Origin: Variovorax atrisoli 110B
GTDB lineage: Bacteria > Pseudomonadota > Gammaproteobacteria > Burkholderiales > Burkholderiaceae_C
Length of the DNA: 64,000 bases
Assembly (NCBI RefSeq): GCF_000382045.1
Contig: NZ_KB907457.1
Span: 62,001-126,000, forward strand
Direction: 5' to 3'
Part shown: positions 8,795 through 16,482 of the stretch, in pieces
Layout of the letters: each line of letters begins with the position of its first letter
Position numbering within the stretch: the stretch's first letter is position 1
Made by a program: the position numbers and the translations under genes
Notes under the pieces: model-generated
Database searches by the model: none
What the model saw: only the letters and a program-made list of their open reading frames with translations
Told to the model about the DNA's origin: nothing

Positions 8795-8808
8795 GTGCGC
8801 AAACGCAC
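8795..8808. promoter_or_regulatory. GTGCGCAAACGCAC inverted repeat, candidate operator
   Basis: Arms GTGCG/CGCAC. With its flank it matches the palindrome before the DoxX gene (5585) at 16 of 17 bases. It lies 88 bases upstream of the 8896 start codon, almost the same distance as at DoxX. Confidence 0.45.
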
Positions 8809-8895
8809 ATCGCGAACCACGATGCGGTTTCACACTGCATCCCGTGGCAACGACGAATGTCCGCCGCCCACACAGTCAGCAAAGGGACTCGCATC

Positions 8896-9285
8896 ATGAA
8901 CACCAAGCAACGCATCGCCGCTCTCTCCGCCATCGCATTCGCCATGCTCGGCGCAGCGGGCGCGGTCCACGCCGAAACCTATGAAGGCGTGCATCCGATC
9001 ACCTCCGCCGCCAGCCGCGCCGACGTGCATGTCCAAGCCGTGGCCGCCGCGCGCACCGACAACCCCTATGCCGACGGCGCCAGCGCCGGCCCCGCCCCGG
9101 TGATCGCCTCGTCGACCAGCCGCGCCGCCGTGCGCGCCGAAGCCGTCGCCGCAGCGCGTGCCGACAACCCCTACGCCGAAGCCGCTTCGTCGGGCGTGGC
9201 CCCGATGGTGGCCAGCACCGTCGACCGCGCCGCCGTGCGTGCCGCAGCCCGCGCTGCCGCCCGTGGCGACGCACTGCCGCTCTGA
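8896..9285 (+). CDS. Small secreted Ala-rich protein (DUF4148-like), paralogue 1
   Basis: A 129-residue protein with a clear Sec signal peptide (MNTKQRIAALSAIAFAMLGAA, cleavage near VHA-ET). The mature part has three degenerate repeats of the form 'S-R-A-(D/A)-V-(x)-A-(E/Q)-A-V-A-A-A-R-(x)-D-N-P-Y'. They resemble the amphipathic helices of DUF4148-type periplasmic proteins of Burkholderiales. A tandem paralogue follows 31 bases downstream with the same 'YEGV(H/Q)P(I/L)TS' start. The function is unknown. Confidence 0.72.
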   Translation: MNTKQRIAALSAIAFAMLGAAGAVHAETYEGVHPITSAASRADVHVQAVAAARTDNPYADGASAGPAPVIASSTSRAAVRAEAVAAARADNPYAEAASSGVAPMVASTVDRAAVRAAARAAARGDALPL

Positions 9286-9316
9286 TCGGCCCGAACCACT
9301 CGAAAGGAATCTCGCA

Positions 9317-9697
9317 ATGAACAACAAGCAACGCATCGCCGCATCCGCCCTCGCCGCAGCCTTCGCCATGCTGGGCGCGGCCGGCGCCCACGCCGAAGCC
9401 TATGAAGGCGTGCAGCCCCTCACCTCTTCCGCCAGCCGCAGCGACGTGAAGGCCGAAGCCGTGGCCGCGACGCGCGAAGGCAACCGCTATTCGGACGCCG
9501 CCGCCGAAGGTGCCGTGGCCTTCAGCTCCACGCTCGACCGCGCCACCGTGCGCGAGCAGGCCGTGGCCGCCGCCAACAACCCGCTGCAGAGCCTGGACCG
9601 CCGCGCCTTCTACCGCGACGAAGTGCCCGCGGCCTACAGGAAGCCCAGCGTCTCGTTCACGCGGCAGGCCAGCCTGCCGAGCACGGCACGCCCCTGA
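9317..9697 (+). CDS. Small secreted Ala-rich protein (DUF4148-like), paralogue 2
   Basis: A 126-residue paralogue of the preceding gene: same signal peptide start (MNNKQRIAASALAAAFAMLGA), same 'AEAYEGVQPLTSSASRSDVKAEAV' mature start and two helical repeats. Its C-terminal ~45 residues differ and are basic ('RRAFYRDEVPAAYRKPSVSF'). An AAAGGAA ribosome site precedes it. The pair probably arose by tandem duplication and is probably cotranscribed. The function is unknown. Confidence 0.72.
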   Translation: MNNKQRIAASALAAAFAMLGAAGAHAEAYEGVQPLTSSASRSDVKAEAVAATREGNRYSDAAAEGAVAFSSTLDRATVREQAVAAANNPLQSLDRRAFYRDEVPAAYRKPSVSFTRQASLPSTARP

Positions 9698-9706
9698 CGC
9701 GCGGGC

Positions 9707-10771
9707 TCAGGGCCGCACGCCTTCCCAGGCGTTCTGCAGAAGCGCGCGGATCGCCGCGCGCTCCAGCGGGCGCGGGTTGGGGTACTGGTTCTTGAGCGCG
9801 TGCTCGCAGGCCAGGTCGAGATCGGCCTCCTTCATGCCGATGTCGCGCAGCGCGACCGGCGCGCCGTTGTCGCGGGCCAGGTCGTACACGGCCTGCGCGG
9901 CGCTGCCGCTTCCAGCCAGCGCCTTCACGATCTTCGCCATGGCTTCGGGCGCCGCCGCGTCGTTGTAGGCCAGCGCATGCGGCAGCACGATGGTGTGCGT
10001 CTCGGCATGCGGCAGGTTGAAGCTGCCGCCCAGCGTGTGGCACAGCTTGTGGTGAAGCGCCATGCCGACATTGCCCAGCACCGTGCCGCACAGCCATGCG
10101 CCGTAGAGCGCGTCGCTGCGGGCGGCCGGGTCCTTGGGCGTGGCGCGGATGGCCGGCAGCGCGCGGCCCAGCGCGGCGATGCCCTCCTGCGCCATCAGGT
10201 CCATGATCGGGTTCGAGTCGACCGCATAGAGTCCTTCGGCCGCGTGCGCGATGGCGTTGATGCCGCTGGTCACGCTCATGCCCACGGGCAGTCCGAGCGA
10301 GAGCTCGGGGTCGTAGATCACGGTGCGCGGCAGCACCCGGAAGTCCTTGCCCGTCTTCTTCATGCCGGCTTCGGTGATGCCGTAGATCGGCGTCATCTCG
10401 GAGCCCGCGTAGGTGGTCGGGATGGCGAGGATCGGCAGGCCCGAATCGAGCGCGATGGCCTTGCCCAGCCCGGTGGTGGAGCCGCCTCCGATGGCGACGG
10501 CGCAGTCGGCGCCGAGCTTGCCGGCCACCTCCCTCGCCTCGCGTGCGGTCTCGATGGGCACGTGCATCACGGCGCGGTCGAACACCCCCGCCGCATGGGC
10601 GCCGAGCATGTCGGCCACGCGCTCGGCCTGCGGGCGCTGCTCGGGCGTCGAGAGCACCAACGCCCGGCGCGCGCCGAGCGCATCGATCTCGCGGGCCAGG
10701 TGCTGCAGCGAACCTGCGCCGAAAACCACCCGCTGGGGTGCGCTGGTGTAGATGAACGAGGGTGTGGTCAT
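9707..10771 (-). CDS. Maleylacetate reductase (iron-type alcohol dehydrogenase family)
   Basis: A 354-residue NAD(P)H-dependent reductase of the Fe-ADH superfamily. A Rossmann-like N-terminal half has 'AIGGGSTTGLGKAIAL' and 'PTTYAGSEMTPIYGITE'. The helical C-terminal half has 'HHKLCHTLGGSFNLPHAETHTIVLPH'. These match maleylacetate reductases, which reduce maleylacetate to 3-oxoadipate. It connects the ring-cleavage genes at 1754 and 42111-43791 with the pca genes at 28299-30986. It stands alone on its strand, convergent with the small secreted proteins, with no adjacent regulator. Confidence 0.88.
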   Translation of the reverse strand: MTTPSFIYTSAPQRVVFGAGSLQHLAREIDALGARRALVLSTPEQRPQAERVADMLGAHAAGVFDRAVMHVPIETAREAREVAGKLGADCAVAIGGGSTTGLGKAIALDSGLPILAIPTTYAGSEMTPIYGITEAGMKKTGKDFRVLPRTVIYDPELSLGLPVGMSVTSGINAIAHAAEGLYAVDSNPIMDLMAQEGIAALGRALPAIRATPKDPAARSDALYGAWLCGTVLGNVGMALHHKLCHTLGGSFNLPHAETHTIVLPHALAYNDAAAPEAMAKIVKALAGSGSAAQAVYDLARDNGAPVALRDIGMKEADLDLACEHALKNQYPNPRPLERAAIRALLQNAWEGVRP

Positions 10772-10938
10772 GGCCTGGTGCCCTGTCTCCGGTGTCTCCG
10801 ATAGATGTCTGCCTGGACGAATCCGTCCACCCCCCGGACCGTGCCGGGCCACCACGATACGCCGGCTCGCCCGCAGTTCAATGGCGGAAAACGAAAAGGA
10901 GTTTTCCGCCAGCCGCAGACACCGGCCTTGCGCCCGCC

Positions 10939-11976
10939 TCAGGCCGGCGCGACCTGCACCGTGCAGGCCTGGCGGCTCTCGGCGATCGCGAAGCGTACCG
11001 GCAGGAAGCGCTCGATCACCGCGCAGTTGGTGCGCGTGTGCTCGGTCACCTCGCTGCAGGTGAAGGCGCATTCCTTCTTGCCCTGCCACGCCGCGAGCGC
11101 CAGCAGCAGCGCCAGCTGGTCCGCCAGGTGCGGGCCCACGGCCGCCTCGCTCTTCTGGAACGAGCGCAGCTCCTTCACCAGCCCGTGCGCGACCTGCTCG
11201 GCGCTCAGCGACTTCTCGCCGAAGGCGGTGAAAACCTCGGTCACGTGCTCGTAGGCCAGCGTGGCAAGCAGCGCATTGCCCGGACCTTCGTTCTGGCGCG
11301 CTGAGCCGAAGTGCAGCTGCTCGCCCGACCAGCCCATCGCGCCGCCGAGCGTTTCGAGTTCGCGCGTCGGCACGTGGCGCGGGATGCCGGGCGCCAGGCA
11401 TTCGGCGTAGTTCGACTGGTGCGCACCACGCGCCATCAGGTCGAAGGGCCGAAGCGCATCGGCTGCGGGCACGATGACCGCCTCGACCTCCCCACCGCCG
11501 GCCGGATAGAAGCCGCAGCGGCGCAGCGTCAGTTGCAGGTCCGCACCCAGTCGGCGCACCAGCGGGGCAAACGCACGCTCCAGGAAATGGAACGGCGGCG
11601 CCATCGGGTTGTGCGTGCCACCGCTCAGGTGCACGCGGCTCTGCGAACCGGCGAGCAGCAGAGGCGGAAGCACCGTCTGCAGCACAAGCATGCAGCTGCC
11701 CGCGCCAGAAATCGCGAAGCGGTACTCGCCAGCGCGCACCGGGCCGGGCGCGAAACGCAGCGACTGCGAGCCGAGCTCGGCGCCATCGACTTGCGCGCCG
11801 CTGATGGCAGCGGCCGCGTTCACGCAGGCGAGGTGCTGTCGCATCAGGCCCGGCTTGGCGCGACCGGCGCGGATCTTGTCGATGGCCATCGGCTGGCCCG
11901 TGACCATCGACAGCGCGAGGCTGGTGCGCAGGATCTGGCCGCCGCCCTCGCCCTGGGAACCGTCGAGTTCAACCAT
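10939..11976 (-). CDS. rtcA: RNA 3'-terminal phosphate cyclase RtcA
   Basis: A 345-residue protein starting MVELDGSQGEGGGQILRTSL, the RtcA signature ('GGGQ.LR.SLALS'), with 'RAGRAKPGLMRQHL' and 'SGGTHNPMAPP' blocks. The catalytic histidine that is adenylated is the His313 region ('TEHTRTNCAVIERFLP'). It converts RNA 3'-phosphate to 2',3'-cyclic phosphate using ATP. It is the last gene of the minus-strand RNA-repair operon and overlaps the preceding nucleotidyltransferase by 8 bases, which implies translational coupling. Confidence 0.95.
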   Translation of the reverse strand: MVELDGSQGEGGGQILRTSLALSMVTGQPMAIDKIRAGRAKPGLMRQHLACVNAAAAISGAQVDGAELGSQSLRFAPGPVRAGEYRFAISGAGSCMLVLQTVLPPLLLAGSQSRVHLSGGTHNPMAPPFHFLERAFAPLVRRLGADLQLTLRRCGFYPAGGGEVEAVIVPAADALRPFDLMARGAHQSNYAECLAPGIPRHVPTRELETLGGAMGWSGEQLHFGSARQNEGPGNALLATLAYEHVTEVFTAFGEKSLSAEQVAHGLVKELRSFQKSEAAVGPHLADQLALLLALAAWQGKKECAFTCSEVTEHTRTNCAVIERFLPVRFAIAESRQACTVQVAPA

Positions 11977-12823
11977 GCGGTGCCTCCTCCTGCTTCCTCT
12001 GCTGCTCGAAACGCAGCACAGTCTCGTGCAGGAAGTCATCGAGTCCTGCCTCCTCGGCACGCGGCAGTGGCGCCACCGACTCCACCGCGTTGGCCGCCAG
12101 CTCGGCTTCGATGAACGCATGGATGCCGCTCCAGCGCAGGCTGGTTGCGGCCTCGCCGGCGCGCATCTTCACTTCGAGCAGTGCGTTGATCTCGGCGATC
12201 AGCGCGGCATCGCGGACCGGGTCGAGCGTGCGCTGAGCGAGGTCGGCGAAGCGCATCGGAGGCACGCCGGGCTGCGTGCGGATCCAGCGCGCAGCCAGCA
12301 GCGGACGCAGCACGTAGAGGTACTTCTTGTAGCGAACCTCGTCGGCCTGCAGGTGCTCGCGGAAGTTCTTCTTCGCCATCGAGGCGTAGTGATGCCAGGC
12401 GCGTGCGTTCGAGAACACCGCCTCCGACAGTTCGCGAAAGCGTGGCATCGCCGTCGCGTCGTCGCGGTACACGACGGGAGAGCGCAGCCATTCGAGCAGC
12501 GTCGGGTTCGACTCGCGCATCAGGCCCAGGGCCTTGCGCAGGTCCCAGCCGTTGATGTCGAGGTCGCCGCTGATCGGCACCTCGATCACGTCCCGGCGCG
12601 GCATCACCGTGAGGTACCACGGCAGGCGGTTCACGTAGATGAAGCGCACGTCGTAGTCGCTGTCGGGCGAGGCGAAGCCCCAGCCGCGACTGCCGGATTC
12701 GCAGGCGAAGAGCACGGTCACGTCGTGCTTCGCCTCGATGTCGCTCAGCGCCTCCATGATCTGCGCGCGCATGGTGGGTTCGATCGGATGGGCGGAGCGC
12801 AGGAATTCTTCTTCGGTACTCAT
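11969..12823 (-). CDS. RlaP-like pol-beta-fold nucleotidyltransferase
   Basis: A 284-residue protein with 'LFACESGSRGWGFASPDSDYDVRFIYV' near residues 34-60. This is the GS-x9-D-x-D nucleotidyltransferase motif in the form seen in PF10127 (RlaP, 'RNA ligase-associated pol-beta'). The rest is helical. The family is known to co-occur with RNA ligases and repair genes; its exact reaction, probably adding nucleotides to RNA ends or modifying repaired RNA, is not established. It is placed between the RNase Z-like gene and rtcA in the rtc operon. The start MSTEEEF follows a purine-rich GGAAGAACCGAAG leader. Confidence 0.85.
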   Translation of the reverse strand: MSTEEEFLRSAHPIEPTMRAQIMEALSDIEAKHDVTVLFACESGSRGWGFASPDSDYDVRFIYVNRLPWYLTVMPRRDVIEVPISGDLDINGWDLRKALGLMRESNPTLLEWLRSPVVYRDDATAMPRFRELSEAVFSNARAWHHYASMAKKNFREHLQADEVRYKKYLYVLRPLLAARWIRTQPGVPPMRFADLAQRTLDPVRDAALIAEINALLEVKMRAGEAATSLRWSGIHAFIEAELAANAVESVAPLPRAEEAGLDDFLHETVLRFEQQRKQEEAPHG

Positions 12824-12863
12824 CTTCGGTTCTTCCTTCTTTTTCTTTCTTGTTTCTCTCTTC

Positions 12864-13838
12864 TCATCGGGCTCGCGTGACGGCCACCTCGCCGGCACTG
12901 TCGAGCTCGTAGACATCCAGGTCGCTGGCCAGGAACGCATGGCCGCGGTAGTGCGCCTGCGTCTCGGCCATCAGCGCCGCCATGCCCTCCTCGTTCTGGT
13001 GGCGCGCGCTGAAGTGCGTGAGGATCAGGTTCGGTACCTCGACCGACTGCGCGAACTCGGCCAGCAGGCGTGCCGAGCTGTGCATCGGGCCGGGCCCGAC
13101 CTTGTCGAGCGCGTCCTGAGTGAAGGTGGCTTCATGCACCAGCAACTGCACTCCCTGGCAGGCATCTCGCAGCAACGACGGTTCGGCGTTGTCGCCGCCG
13201 ACAAGCACGCTGGCAGCGTCGACCTGCGTGTCGACGAAATCAGCGCTGAGCAGCGCCTCGCCGTTGAAGGGCACGTCCTCACCGCTCTGCAATGCACGCC
13301 ACGCAGGGCCGGGCGGAAGGCCGACTGCACGCAGCGCATCCGCCTTCAGCCGCACGCGCCGCGTCTCGGCCTGCACGCGGTACGCATGGCTGGGCACGCG
13401 ATGCAGCAGCGCGTGGCGCTCGATACGCACGCCGGGCGCCTCGTACACCAGTTGCTGCGCCTCGACATCCACATGCTCGACTTCGTAGGGCAGATGCAGG
13501 TCCGTCAGCATGCGCGTGGCCTCGAACCACTGCCACACCGGCAGCGGCGCGATCAGCTTCAGCGGCTTCGTCCGCTTGCCCATGCCTGCACTCGCGAGCA
13601 GCCCCGGCAGCCCATAGCAATGGTCGCCGTGCACATGCGTGATGCACACGGAGGCCAGGTCGTTCAGAGAGAGCGGCGTCTGCAGCACGCGATGCTGCGT
13701 ACCCTCGCCGCAGTCGACCAGGAACCAGTCGGCGCCGAGCACAGTCTGCACGGCAAGTCCGGAGACGTTGCGATGGCGCGTGGGGGTGCCGGAAGAGGTC
13801 CCCAGGAAAGTCAGTTTCATCATCGTCGTCAAGGCCAT
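12864..13838 (-). CDS. Ribonuclease Z-like metallo-beta-lactamase-fold hydrolase
   Basis: A 324-residue protein. 'MKLTFLGTSSGTPT' opens the fold, 'THVHGDHCYGLPGLL' is the His-x-His-x-Asp-His zinc motif in its RNase Z form, and 'VHEATFTQDA' and 'LTHFSARH' supply later metal ligands. RNase Z cuts tRNA precursors after the discriminator base. Its placement inside an RNA-repair operon next to tRNA-like Y RNAs suggests those or damaged tRNAs as substrates (inference). The start at 13838 has a CGGAG ribosome site and overlaps the previous gene by 10 bases. An ATG at 13823 is possible. Confidence 0.88.
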   Translation of the reverse strand: MALTTMMKLTFLGTSSGTPTRHRNVSGLAVQTVLGADWFLVDCGEGTQHRVLQTPLSLNDLASVCITHVHGDHCYGLPGLLASAGMGKRTKPLKLIAPLPVWQWFEATRMLTDLHLPYEVEHVDVEAQQLVYEAPGVRIERHALLHRVPSHAYRVQAETRRVRLKADALRAVGLPPGPAWRALQSGEDVPFNGEALLSADFVDTQVDAASVLVGGDNAEPSLLRDACQGVQLLVHEATFTQDALDKVGPGPMHSSARLLAEFAQSVEVPNLILTHFSARHQNEEGMAALMAETQAHYRGHAFLASDLDVYELDSAGEVAVTRAR

Positions 13839-14482
13839 CGCTCCGTGTTCATCAGCGCGCGCCTCGCCGCATCGGCGGCAACGCGCTCCCAGGCAAAGTA
13901 TCGGCGACCGCCTTCTGGGCGGGCCGCCATCAGCTCATGCAGCTTTGCGAGGTTCGCTTCGCCGCCCCATCGCGCCATGGTCTGGATCGCCACGACGCGC
14001 AGGCTCCACCACTTGCTTTCAAGCGCGGCCTCGACCTCGGCGACGGCGCTCGCGGTCGGTTTTGCATCGCCCAGCGCACGAAGGCGATCCGTCTGCTCGC
14101 GCAGCAGGTTCGCGCCCGGCGGCGCGTTGCGCAGTCGCTCGCGCAGTGCGCGCCGGCACGCGAGGCATCGCGCGGCGCGGCTATCGATATGCCCGTGCAC
14201 GACCTCGTACCACCACTTCTGCTGCGTGGCCGTCCACACTTCCTCGGCGCCGCAATCGCGGCAGGTGAAGGGGCGGTCCTCGTAGAAGGCCGGCAGCACG
14301 CCATAGGTGTTGTTGTATCGCTCGAGAACAGACCGATCCGCCGGCTCGCAGCCGAGGGCGAACGCGTAGTCGGTCTGCGGCAGACGGACATCTTTCTCTC
14401 GCAGACGTGCGGCCGATGCGGCGGCGCGCTCGAGGCGACGCGTCTTGATCTCAGCGCGCCGTTGCTTGTTGCTCTTCTTCAT
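13829..14482 (-). CDS. Zinc-ribbon protein with HEAT-like C-terminus, RNA-repair operon member
   Basis: A 217-residue protein. The N-terminus is strongly basic ('MKKSNKQRRAEIKTRRLERAA'). A central double CxxC zinc ribbon follows (CRDCGAEEVWTATQQKWWYE ... RCLACRR), like the 'probable zinc-ribbon' family often fused or adjacent to RNA-processing genes. The C-terminal ~80 residues ('LESKWWSLRVVAIQTMARWGGEAN') look like a HEAT-type helical repeat. It lies between rtcB and the RNase Z-like gene. It may bind nucleic acid; no enzyme motif is visible. Confidence 0.7.
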   Translation of the reverse strand: MKKSNKQRRAEIKTRRLERAAASAARLREKDVRLPQTDYAFALGCEPADRSVLERYNNTYGVLPAFYEDRPFTCRDCGAEEVWTATQQKWWYEVVHGHIDSRAARCLACRRALRERLRNAPPGANLLREQTDRLRALGDAKPTASAVAEVEAALESKWWSLRVVAIQTMARWGGEANLAKLHELMAARPEGGRRYFAWERVAADAARRALMNTERWP

Positions 14483-14580
14483 CTCTCGGACCTTTCCAAT
14501 GCGCGAGTTGCCGCGAAGGAGGGCCCGAGCCCTTCGCTTCTACGGCATCCCCGCCACAAGGCCGTGCACCGGCCTCGCCT

Positions 14581-15810
14581 TCATCCCTTCACGCATACGA
14601 CCTGCTTGAGCGTGTAGACCACCTCCACCAGGTCCTTCTGCGCATCCATCACCGCGTCGATGTCCTTGTAGGCCATCGGGATCTCGTCGATCACGTCGGC
14701 GTCCTTTCGGCATTCCACGCCTTCCGTCGCGGCGATCTGATCGGCCACCGTGTAGAGCTTCTTGGCCTTGGTACGGCTCATCTTTCGACCGGCGCCGTGG
14801 CTGCAGCTCATGAAGCTCTCGGGGTTTCCCTTTCCACGCACGATGTAGCTCTTGGCGCCCATGCTTCCGGGGATGATGCCCAGTTCGCCGGCCTTGGCGC
14901 TCACCGCACCCTTGCGGGTCACGAGCACGTCTTCGCCGAAGTGCGTCTCGCGGCTCACGTAGTTGTGATGGCAGTTCACCGCTTCCACGTGCGCCTCGAA
15001 GGGCTTGGTGATGACCTTGCGCGCGGCCGCGACCACGCGCTGCATCATCACTTCGCGGTTCGCTCGCGCGAACTTCTGGGCCCAGCCCACCGCGCGCACG
15101 TAGTCGCCGAAGTACTTGGCGCCCTCCTCGAAGTACGCCAGGTCCTGGTCGGGCAGGTTGCGCTGGTGCTGCTCGGCGTCCTTCTTCGCGAGTTCGATGA
15201 AGTGCGTGCCGATGGCGTTGCCCACGCCGCGCGAACCCGAGTGCAGCATGAACCACACCGATCCCGCCTCGTCCAGGCACACCTCGATGAAGTGGTTGCC
15301 CGTACCCAGCGTTCCCAGGTGCTTGTGGTTGTTGGTGTTCTTCAGGCGCGGGTAGTCTTCGCAGATCGCGTCGAACTCGTCCACCAGCCCGGCCCAGGCC
15401 ACGTCGGTCTCGTTGGGAGGGGTCTCCCACGAGCCCTTGTCGCGGCCCATGCGCTTGGGGTTGGATCCGTGCGGCACGGCCTTCTCGATCGCAGAGCGCA
15501 GCGGCCCCAGGTTGTCGGGCAGGTCGTTGGCATGCAGCGTGGTCTTGCACGCCATCATTCCGCAACCGATGTCCACGCCCACTGCGGCCGGGATGATGGC
15601 CTTGAAGGTCGGTATCACCGACCCCACCGTCGCACCGATGCCGTAGTGCACGTCGGGCATGGCCGCGATGTGCTTGAAGACGATGGGCAGGCGCGCCGCG
15701 TTCTCGAGCTGCTTCTGCGCCTCGTCTTCCACGGGCACGCCGCGGGTCCACATCTTCACGGGAACGCCGTCGGCGACTTCGTGCAGGTTGTAGTTCTTGA
15801 TCTGTTCCAT
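14581..15810 (-). CDS. rtcB: RNA-splicing ligase RtcB
   Basis: A 409-residue RtcB. The metal and guanylation motifs are present: 'GVDIGCGMMACKT' (Asp80, Cys83), 'HGSNPKRMGRDKGSW', 'GTLGTGNHFIE', 'HSGSRGVGNAIG', 'NCHHNYV', and 'SCSHGAGRKMSR', whose His338 corresponds to the guanylated histidine. It joins 2',3'-cyclic phosphate or 3'-phosphate ends to 5'-OH ends using GTP and Mn2+, and so repairs cleaved tRNAs. It is preceded by the Y-RNA-like array and followed by the zinc-ribbon, RNase Z-like, RlaP-like and rtcA genes. The start MEQIKN was chosen for the match to E. coli RtcB length. Confidence 0.96.
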   Translation of the reverse strand: MEQIKNYNLHEVADGVPVKMWTRGVPVEDEAQKQLENAARLPIVFKHIAAMPDVHYGIGATVGSVIPTFKAIIPAAVGVDIGCGMMACKTTLHANDLPDNLGPLRSAIEKAVPHGSNPKRMGRDKGSWETPPNETDVAWAGLVDEFDAICEDYPRLKNTNNHKHLGTLGTGNHFIEVCLDEAGSVWFMLHSGSRGVGNAIGTHFIELAKKDAEQHQRNLPDQDLAYFEEGAKYFGDYVRAVGWAQKFARANREVMMQRVVAAARKVITKPFEAHVEAVNCHHNYVSRETHFGEDVLVTRKGAVSAKAGELGIIPGSMGAKSYIVRGKGNPESFMSCSHGAGRKMSRTKAKKLYTVADQIAATEGVECRKDADVIDEIPMAYKDIDAVMDAQKDLVEVVYTLKQVVCVKG

Positions 15811-15836
15811 ATTTCTCTTTCCTTCTCTCTGTACCT

Positions 15837-15960
15837 GTCTGTCCATTCTTCACGAACGGCTGGTGGACACGGCGGGATTCGAACCCGCATCAATACGGCG
15901 ACCGCGGTGTTTGAATCCAGCGGCCCAGTCGACGATTGGAAACGCGCGCCAGTGACAGAC
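15837..15960 (-). ncRNA. tRNA 3'-fragment-like element with encoded CCA, possible fifth Y-RNA module
   Basis: On the minus strand it ends in a perfect T arm (GCGGG-TTCGAAT-CCCGC), an acceptor 3' strand CGTGTCC, discriminator A and encoded CCA (15861-15863). Upstream there is a degenerate anticodon-like region (ATTCAAA loop, nearest by eye to tRNA-Leu(CAA)). No D arm or adjacent 5' acceptor strand is present, so it is not a normal tRNA gene. A 7-bp stem (GTCTGTC/GACAGAC) encloses the element at a span of 124 nt, the same size as the 16106 module. A tRNA fragment and a diverged Y RNA are both possible. Confidence 0.45.
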
Positions 15961-16105
15961 CCGTCATCGGAGCCAGCACCTGCATCCTCAACCTTGCTCG
16001 TCGACCGACTTGCCCGCCGCATCCGGTGCTACCCGGACTGCCGGCAACATCAACATTTTTGGCAGTGGCGCTCCCTTCTGTGCCTGCGTGCCCGAAAACA
16101 AAAAA

Positions 16106-16229
16106 GAGGTGACCAGGAGCGGCGGGTTCTGAACTGAGCTATCTACCTGGGCAGACCGGGACTCGGACCCGGGACCTTCATGGCCGAGACCATGACGCTC
16201 TTACCTGTAAACCCGCCTGCATTCACCCC
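16106..16229 (-). ncRNA. Y-RNA-like module B with tRNA-like domain
   Basis: 124 nt on the minus strand. The ends pair as GGGGTGA/TCACCTC and then GGCGGGTT/AACCCGCC (8 bp). The interior has a hairpin CATGG/CCATG in the anticodon-arm position, a T-arm-like CCGGG-TCCGAGT-CCCGG, an acceptor-like hairpin TCTGC-CCAG-GTAGA and 'TAGCTCAGTT' like the start of a D arm. The 5' strand motif TGAATGCAGGCGG recurs in the other modules. A T-rich tract follows. It lies between rsr and rtcB, where bacterial Y RNAs are known to be encoded. Confidence 0.75.
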
Positions 16230-16242
16230 AAAAACAAAAAAA

Positions 16243-16362
16243 GCAGCGACAAGAATCGACGAAACGGCGTGCTCTGACCACTGAGCTACGGTCTTCCGAC
16301 CGACGGGATTCGAACCCGCGACCACGAGATTAAGAGTCTGTAGTTCCGCCAGCATTCGCTGC
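16243..16362 (-). ncRNA. Y-RNA-like module C with permuted tRNA-like domain
   Basis: 120 nt on the minus strand. The ends form a perfect 7-bp stem GCAGCGA/TCGCTGC, then GGCG/CGCC. Inside, in order: an anticodon-like loop CTCTTAA closed by AGA/TCT, a T arm GCGGG-TTCGAAT-CCCGT, an acceptor-like stem CGGTC-GGAA-GACCG closed by a GNRA tetraloop, TA, and a D arm GCTC-AGTGGTCA-GAGC. Acceptor ends are joined and the molecule opens at the anticodon side. This circularly permuted tRNA plan is the one known for YrlA-type bacterial Y RNAs. T-tracts flank it on both sides (16226-16242 and 16363-16369). Confidence 0.85.
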
Positions 16363-16370
16363 AAAAAAAC

Positions 16371-16464
16371 AGTGCGACAAGGATGGCAAGACATGCCCAC
16401 CAGTGAACTGGTGTCGGGGCTCGACCCCCGGGCGTCCAGATGTAGTCCTGCCTGCATTCACACT
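16371..16464 (-). ncRNA. Y-RNA-like module D, reduced tRNA-like domain
   Basis: 94 nt on the minus strand. End stems AGTGTGA/TCGCACT and GGCAGGAC/GTCTTGCC (8 bp with one G-U). The interior has a T-arm-like hairpin CGGGG-GTCGAG-CCCCG and an acceptor-like hairpin CACCAG-TTCA-CTGGTG but no D arm. The shared 5' motif TGAATGCAGG and 3' motif CTTGTCGC tie it to the other modules. A T7 tract follows. Confidence 0.7.
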
Positions 16465-16482
16465 TCAACTTGGCGTCCCCGA

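Noticed and set aside
7023..8984. Long Arg/Ala-rich plus-strand frame overlapping the cyclase gene
   Set aside because: It is a shifted frame of the cyclase gene. The 7066 frame contains all ferredoxin and cyclase motifs.
15861..16093. tmRNA or a tRNA-Leu interrupted by a group I intron
   Set aside because: GGGCACG can pair with CGTGTCC ~220 nt away, but there is no tag-peptide frame, no tmRNA D-arm sequence, no exon D arm and no recognisable intron core.
15837..16464. A cluster of ordinary tRNA genes
   Set aside because: Several perfect T arms and one D arm are present, but no module has 5' acceptor, D, anticodon, T and 3' acceptor in normal order. In module C the acceptor ends are joined by a tetraloop.
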